Assembly (NCBI GenBank): GCA_021797265.1
Contig: JAJZZZ010000023.1
Location: 1 to 14,532, forward strand
Reading direction: 5' to 3'
DNA length: 14,532 nucleotides
From: Thermoplasmata archaeon
Lineage (GTDB): Archaea; Thermoplasmatota; Thermoplasmata; Thermoplasmatales; Thermoplasmataceae
The translations under genes and the position numbers were made by a program. Below the pieces are notes generated by a model. That model saw only the letters and a program-made list of their open reading frames with translations, was not told the origin of the DNA and did no database searches. Numbering within the stretch: the first letter of the stretch is position 1; every line of letters starts with the position of its first letter. This document shows positions 5,381 through 14,532 of this stretch, in pieces.

Positions 5381-8300
5381 AGGAATTGGTTGAGTATTTT
5401 TTCAAGAATGCAAGTGTTGTCAGTCACCAGATAGATTCTTACAATAATTTTGTTGCCACAATCGGGAACCCCGACAGTGTTATGCAGCAGATTGTGGACG
5501 AAACCAAAATCTCTGAGGATGAAGAACCGGGAGTTATGACTCTGGATCCAACAAAGACCGGTGGTAGAGACATCAAGGTATATTTTGGAAGAGTAAGGGA
5601 GAAGGGGAAATTCGTCGGAGAACCAACAATATGGGTTGAGCGCCCAGAGATCAAAGAGGCATCCGGCGCTTCAAATCAGATAACTCCAACAGAGGCGAGG
5701 CTTCGTGACCTCAATTACATGGCTCCCATCACTCTCAGGGTAAGTGTTGTTGAGGATGGTGTGGATAAGCAGCAGGAAACACTGAAAATCGGTGATATGC
5801 CGGTAATGGTAAGGTCAAAGGTATGCACCCTTTATGGAAGCAATCTGGAGCAGTACATAGACAAGAACAATGGCCCGGTAAACGCAAGCAGAAGGGAAAA
5901 GCTGCAGTATGTTGGAGAAGACCCGGATGATTCCGGCGGTTATTTCATCATAGGCGGTTCGGAGAGAGTGATCGTTTCACTGGAAGATCTGGCTCCGAAT
6001 AAGATTCTTGTTGAGTACGAGGAAAAGTACGAGTCAAGAGTGGAGGTTGCAAAGGTATTCTCCCAGAAGGCAGGATTCAGGGCCTTAACATCCATGGAGA
6101 AAGGTACGGATGGAATAATAAATGTATCAATACCCAGCGTTGCGGGGCCCATTCCTCTTGTCATTCTGATGAAAGCTCTGGGAATGGAGAAGGAAGTCAG
6201 CATACATGATTCCATATCCTCCGCCAGGGCTATGGAACCGATCATTTATGCAAATATAGAGGAATCAAGGAATCCAAAGATATTCCCTCCAAATGGTGTC
6301 GTGAACCATGAAGATGCCATACAGTACCTTGAGAAGAGGTTTGCTGCAGGTCAGGCTAAGGAATTCAGAGAAAAGAAGATCTCACAGATGCTTGACAGGT
6401 CACTTCTGCCTCACCTGGGTGACAAGCAGGAAGACAGGATCAAGAAAGCGGTATATCTGGGAAGGATGGCCCGATCCTTACTGGAACTTCATCTTGGCAT
6501 AAGAAAAGAGGATGACAAGGACCATCTTGCAAACAAGAGGGTTAAGGAGGCAGGAGACCTTCTGGATGAACTTTTCAGGAGTGCTTTCCAGGCAGTAATG
6601 AAGGATCTTAAGTATCAGTTAGAGAGAACTTACAACAGAAAGAAGGGAATCAGGCTCAAACCTGCAGTCAGGCAGGACCTGCTCACTCAGAAGATCCTCC
6701 ATGCAATGGCAACGGGAAACTGGATTGGTGGCAGAACTGGTGTATCACAGTTGCTGGACAGGGTTTCAAATGTCAGCACCCTGAGCCACCTGAGAAGAAT
6801 AATTTCACCCCTTACCAGATCCCAGCCGCACTTTGAGGCGAGAGACCTGCATCCGACGCAGTGGGGCAGAATATGTCCTAACGAAACACCCGAAGGCCAG
6901 AACTGTGGACTGGTTAAGAATGCGGCTCTTATTATCAACGTTACTGAAGGAATTGATCCCCAGACGGTTGTGGAAACACTGAAGGGAATGAACCTGATGG
7001 AGGTTCTTGGTGAGGAGGCAGAACTGGGCAGGGTTTACCTGAACGGTGATCTGATTGGGTATCATCAGGATCCTGCTGGGTTGACTGAAACTGTCAGGGA
7101 GTATAGAAGAAATGGTAAATTGTCACATGAGGTCAACGTGAGATATGATCCGGAGACAAGAGAGGTCATCATTAACTGTGACCGCGGACGGATCAGAAGG
7201 CCTCTGATAGTTGTCAAAAATGGAAATACAGTTATGAACAGGGAAACACTGGATGCACTCTCAAGAGGGGAGCTCAACGTTGAAGACCTCATAAGGAGAG
7301 GGGCCCTGGAATACATTGACGCTGAAGAGGAAGAGAACCTTTTCATTGCAGTTTACGCCTACGATTTCCCGGAGAGATGCCCAAGCTGTGATTCCTACCT
7401 TTACAGGAGCAAACTCAAATGGGTCAACCCTGGTGATTCAAGACCCAATCCGCCAATTGTATTGCAGTGTGAAATATGCGGTGGTACATTTGAGGCGCCA
7501 AGAATCCTCAATGAAGAGCACACTCATCTCGAAATAGATCCCGCACTGATTCTTGGTGTGGTTGCATCCGTTACACCATATCCGGAGCACAACTCATCTC
7601 CAAGAATCACCATGGCATCAGCAATGACAAAACAGTCAATCGGGCTTGCTTCAACAAACTTCAAGATCAGGACAGACACGAGGGGACACATGCTGCACTA
7701 CCCTCAGATACCACTGGTTAAAACAAAGATCATGGATTTCATAAAGTACGACAAGAGGCCTGCCGGACAGAATTTTGTCGTAGCCATAATGTCGTATCAG
7801 GGTTACAATATCCAGGACGCGCTTGTTTTCAACAAAGCCTCCGTTGAAAGAGGTCTGGGGAGAAGCTCATTCTTCAGGACATACAGCGCTGAGGAGAGAA
7901 GATACCCCGGTGGGCAGGAGGACAAGTTCGAAATCCCGACGCATGATGTTCTGGGAGCCAGAGCGGAAGAATTTTACAGGAATCTGGATGAAAACGGCAT
8001 AATATTTCCGGAGTCTTACGTTGAAGGATCTGATGTTCTTGTTGGAAAAACTTCACCTCCCAGGTTCCTTGAGGAGGGAGCTGACAAACTTGGTCCACAG
8101 AGGCGCAGAGAATCATCCATTACCATGAGGCCAAATGAGAAAGGATTCGTGGATAATGTTATCCTGACTGTTTCGGAAAGCAACAGCAGGGTTGTCAAGA
8201 TAAGGGTCAGAAGCGAAAGGATACCTGAGCTAGGAGACAAATTTGCCTCAAGGCATGGGCAGAAGGGTGTTATCGGTGCTGTGGTTCCACAGGAGGATAT

Positions 8301-8972
8301 GCCATTCACAGAAGACGGAATAATCCCGGACCTGATCATCAATCCGCATGCCATTCCTTCAAGGATGACAGTAGGTCATATACTGGAAATGATAGGTGGC
8401 AAAGTAGCATCCATGAAAGGTGAGATTGTTGACGGGACAATATTCAGTGGAGAACCTGAGAAAAGCCTCAGGGATGGTCTGCTGAAATACGGTTTCAGGC
8501 ATTCATCAATGGAGACAATGTATGACGGAATAACCGGAAGAAAGCTGGAAGCCGACATATTCACTGGAGTGATATATTACCAGAAGCTGCACCACATGGT
8601 TGCAGGGAAGTTCCATGCCAGATCAAGAGGGCCTGTTCAGATCCTCACTAGACAGCCTACAGAGGGGCGTTCTAGGCAGGGAGGTCTGAGGTTCGGTGAA
8701 ATGGAAAGGGATACCCTGATTGCACACGGTGCTGCAATGGTGATAAAGGACCGTCTTCTCGACCAGAGTGACGGCACTGTGCTCTACGTATGCGGTAATC
8801 CCAAATGCGGACATATTGCTATACTGGACAGAAAGAGGGGTCTGCCTAGATGCCCTGTCTGTGGAAATACAGGAAACATTCACCCGATTGAGACGAGCTA
8901 TGCTTTCAAACTCATGAGAGATGAGCTGAGTTCCATGGGTGTAATGATGAGGCTTGTGCTGGGTGATTTAAA

Positions 8973-8976
<4 letters not shown>
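5377..8976 (+). CDS. rpoB: DNA-directed RNA polymerase subunit B (Rpo2), unsplit, with an extra zinc-ribbon insertion
   Basis: This 1199-residue catalytic subunit, homologous to RPB2 and bacterial beta, is one polypeptide, unlike the split B'/B'' of many methanogens and haloarchaea. Signatures: [20 protein letters not shown] (491-510), [20 protein letters not shown] (806-825), [13 protein letters not shown] (953-965, lining the nucleotide-addition site) and [20 protein letters not shown] (1091-1110). The C-terminal zinc-binding clamp shows Cys1139, 1144, 1159 and 1162; its first pair is spaced x4 (CGNPKC) rather than x2. Between DAEEEE (648-653) and HTHLEIDP (715-722) lies an insertion with C668-x2-C671-x26-C698-x2-C701, a probable second zinc ribbon. 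A Shine-Dalgarno site GAGGT (5366-5370) precedes the ATG by 6 nt. The gene overlaps both rpoH and rpoA1 by 4 nt. Confidence 0.98.
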
Positions 8977-13165
<4,189 letters not shown>

Positions 13166-13207
13166 CGCATCGTATCCAAGGAAAGGTATTAAGGCGGTAA
13201 TGCTCAG

Positions 13208-13636
13208 ATGAAAGAGATCACCATAGACAACAGGATAATGGGTTACATAACCCTTTTTGAGAAGGTTGCCCACGTAGAGGTTAAGGAATGCTCTGAAAAC
13301 GAGGATATGATACTTTTCATCGTTGGTGAAAGGAAACTACAGGACCTCTTCAGGCGGAATGAAAATGCACTCGCAACCATAAGGGAAAGAACAAACAAGC
13401 ACGTTCTCGTGGCGGAGCAGTCCAGAGATCTCATAACTTTTGTGAGAAATATATTCCACAGGTTCGGAGTAAGGGAAATAATCGTTACATGGAAGGAGGG
13501 AAACACCGACGTACTTGTAGGCGTGAACCAGAATGACGTGGGAAAAGCCATAGGAAAGGAGGGAAGGAATATAAAGCTCTTTCGGGAGGCAATTGTAAGG
13601 GCATTCAACGTCAGAAGTGTCAATATAAAGCAATAA
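13208..13636 (+). CDS. nusA: Archaeal NusA-like transcription factor (two KH domains)
   Basis: This 142-residue protein is the archaeal short NusA, consisting only of the KH RNA-binding part and lacking the N-terminal polymerase-binding and S1 domains of bacterial NusA. The first KH domain (about 1-70) has a degenerate GxxG loop (RRNEN, 49-53). The second (about 71-142) has an intact GKEG loop (116-119) within the conserved AIGKEGRNIKL (114-124). It probably binds nascent RNA and acts in elongation or termination, by analogy with bacteria; the archaeal role is poorly defined. It follows rpoA2 by 42 nt with no promoter visible between, so it is likely co-transcribed. AAGGCGGT (13191-13198) is a fair Shine-Dalgarno site 9 nt before the ATG. 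The rpl30e gene usual before it in many archaea is missing. Confidence 0.9.
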   Translation: MKEITIDNRIMGYITLFEKVAHVEVKECSENEDMILFIVGERKLQDLFRRNENALATIRERTNKHVLVAEQSRDLITFVRNIFHRFGVREIIVTWKEGNTDVLVGVNQNDVGKAIGKEGRNIKLFREAIVRAFNVRSVNIKQ

Positions 13637-13655
13637 TTTTCAAGTTTCTCTAAAT

Positions 13656-13669
13656 AAAATATATATTTT
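13656..13669. other. Perfect 14-bp AT palindrome upstream of the permease
   Basis: AAAATATATATTTT reads the same on both strands. It sits 20 nt upstream of the permease TATA box, at about -50 to -62 from the predicted transcription start, where an archaeal activator or repressor could bind. It could also be part of the T-rich 3' end of the nusA transcript (T clusters at 13637-13650) or a chance product of AT-rich sequence. Confidence 0.3.
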
Positions 13670-13688
13670 CATAGAAAGTATACGAATG

Positions 13689-13696
13689 TTTATATA
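13689..13696 (+). promoter_or_regulatory. Consensus TATA box of the permease gene
   Basis: TTTATATA is an exact match to the archaeal box A consensus. Its centre is about 37 nt before the ATG at 13730, so transcription should start near 13718 and leave a leader of about 10-12 nt. No Shine-Dalgarno site is visible in that leader. It marks the permease as a separate transcription unit from the polymerase operon. Confidence 0.7.
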
Positions 13697-13729
13697 CATA
13701 AACGTCGTGAAACCTCTTACTGATTGATA

Positions 13730-14532
13730 ATGACAGATGCACATGTAAGTGGAACCGGGCAATCTCTGGAGTCTAACAAACTGAAGCGTGGAATGCGCCT
13801 GCGAGACCTCTATTTTGCAGGTCTCACAGCAGTTATAGGTTCCGGATGGCTCTTTGGAAGTTATGAGACAGCCAGTGCTGCAGGGCCTGCCTCTATCCTT
13901 TCCTGGATTATAGGGGGTATATTTATCCTGATTATAGCTCTGGCCTGGTCTGAGATCTCGACATCAGTGCCAATTGCTGGAGGTGCTGCAAGGTACGCCA
14001 ACTTTACACATGGCGGAATTGCTGCATCCATAATCGCATGGAGTACCATTCTGACGTATATTGCAGTTCCTGCTGTTGAGGCAGTTGCTGTTGTTCAGAT
14101 CCTTCAGGGTGCCATAGGATTCTATGCTCCTGCGAGCACACTGGTTCTTGTAAACTCCTCGGGAATACCTTCATATTATGGAGTAATCGTGGCAGGAGCT
14201 TTTTCACTGGCTTTCTTCTATGTGAATTTCATAGGGCTGAAGGGTCTGATAAAGACAAACTTCGGAATGACCATATGGAAACTCATCATACCGCCCATAG
14301 CTGTCATACTCCTACTGATCTTCGGGCTTCAGCATGGGTTCGGAGTTAACTTCACATCTGGTGGCAAGGGTTTTGCAGGGTTTGCGCCATATGGTATAGA
14401 TCCAATCTTCAGCGCCCTACCTACAACCGGTGTGGTTTTCGCATTTCTGGGATTCAGGCAGCCAGTTGAAATGGCTGCTGAAGCAAAATCACCAGGTTCA
14501 GATATATGGAAGGCCCTCGTGGCAGTTGTGTT
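13730..14532 (+). CDS. APC-superfamily amino acid permease, C-terminus cut by window edge
   Basis: I translated this from the ATG at 13730; 267 codons are open to the right edge. After a hydrophilic N-terminus (1-25), the first membrane segment contains the broken-helix substrate motif IGSGW (36-40), followed by further hydrophobic segments at about 54-73, 98-120, 148-170, 184-203 and 228-243, with PIAGGAARYA (81-90) in the loop after segment 2. This is the APC pattern of secondary transporters that move amino acids or amines, usually with a proton or sodium ion, across the cytoplasmic membrane; the full protein should have about 12 segments. The substrate cannot be told. It has its own TATA box and lies 93 nt after nusA, in the place where ribosomal protein S12 is often found in other archaea. 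Confidence 0.88.
   Translation, partial: MTDAHVSGTGQSLESNKLKRGMRLRDLYFAGLTAVIGSGWLFGSYETASAAGPASILSWIIGGIFILIIALAWSEISTSVPIAGGAARYANFTHGGIAASIIAWSTILTYIAVPAVEAVAVVQILQGAIGFYAPASTLVLVNSSGIPSYYGVIVAGAFSLAFFYVNFIGLKGLIKTNFGMTIWKLIIPPIAVILLLIFGLQHGFGVNFTSGGKGFAGFAPYGIDPIFSALPTTGVVFAFLGFRQPVEMAAEAKSPGSDIWKALVAVV

Noticed and set aside
8016..8354. 112-codon minus-strand frame inside rpoB
   Set aside because: Antisense to the highly conserved catalytic part of rpoB; no independent support.
13243..13623. 126-codon minus-strand reading frame opposite nusA
   Set aside because: It lies wholly antisense to a clear KH-domain gene and shows no domain or promoter; a shadow of the real frame.

Overview
The window looks like chromosomal core sequence from an archaeon of the Thermoplasmata (Thermoplasma/Ferroplasma/Cuniculiplasma-like). 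The evidence is an archaeal RNA polymerase operon with an unsplit B subunit and split A1/A2 subunits, an archaeal-type tryptophanyl-tRNA synthetase, a 5S rRNA gene standing apart from 16S/23S, a trehalose-phosphate synthase next to a KDG-aldolase-like gene, TATA-box promoters about 25 nt from start codons, and heavy use of AGG/AGA and ATA codons. The genus is inference. I see no mobile element, CRISPR array, defence island or other sign of recent transfer.

Left part (1-4849), mostly minus strand: a trehalose-6-phosphate synthase cut by the left edge (1-821), a plus-strand 5S rRNA (951-1069), a class I SAM methyltransferase converging on it (1079-1693), trpS (1743-2897), mtnA-like methylthioribose-1-phosphate isomerase (2921-3958) and a DHDPS-superfamily aldolase, probably KD(P)G aldolase (3986-4849). 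Several of these genes have a TATA-like box 24-29 nt before the ATG and almost no room for a leader, so they are probably leaderless transcripts.

Middle to right (5026-13636), plus strand: tRNA-Lys(UUU), then rpoH, rpoB, rpoA1 and rpoA2, with each polymerase gene overlapping the next by 4 nt, then the KH-domain gene nusA. The only promoter-like sequence visible ahead of rpoH lies upstream of the tRNA, so tRNA and polymerase may share one transcript. Translation inside this operon appears to use Shine-Dalgarno sites, unlike the left part. The ribosomal-protein genes that commonly flank nusA in other archaea (rpl30e before it, rps12/rps7 after it) are absent. The right end (13730-14532) holds the first part of an APC-family permease with its own consensus TATA box.

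The most unusual features are in the RNA polymerase itself. RpoB carries an apparent extra zinc-ribbon insertion (C-x2-C-x26-C-x2-C, residues 668-701) in a region that is short in the B subunits I can recall. RpoA2 has about 125 extra N-terminal residues ahead of the usual A2 core. Both could be lineage features of Thermoplasmata; I cannot test that here. Every stretch longer than 300 bases contains a gene. The largest gaps are 4850-5025, 822-950 and 13637-13729, and they hold the promoters listed. I did not find a wholly new multi-gene system.
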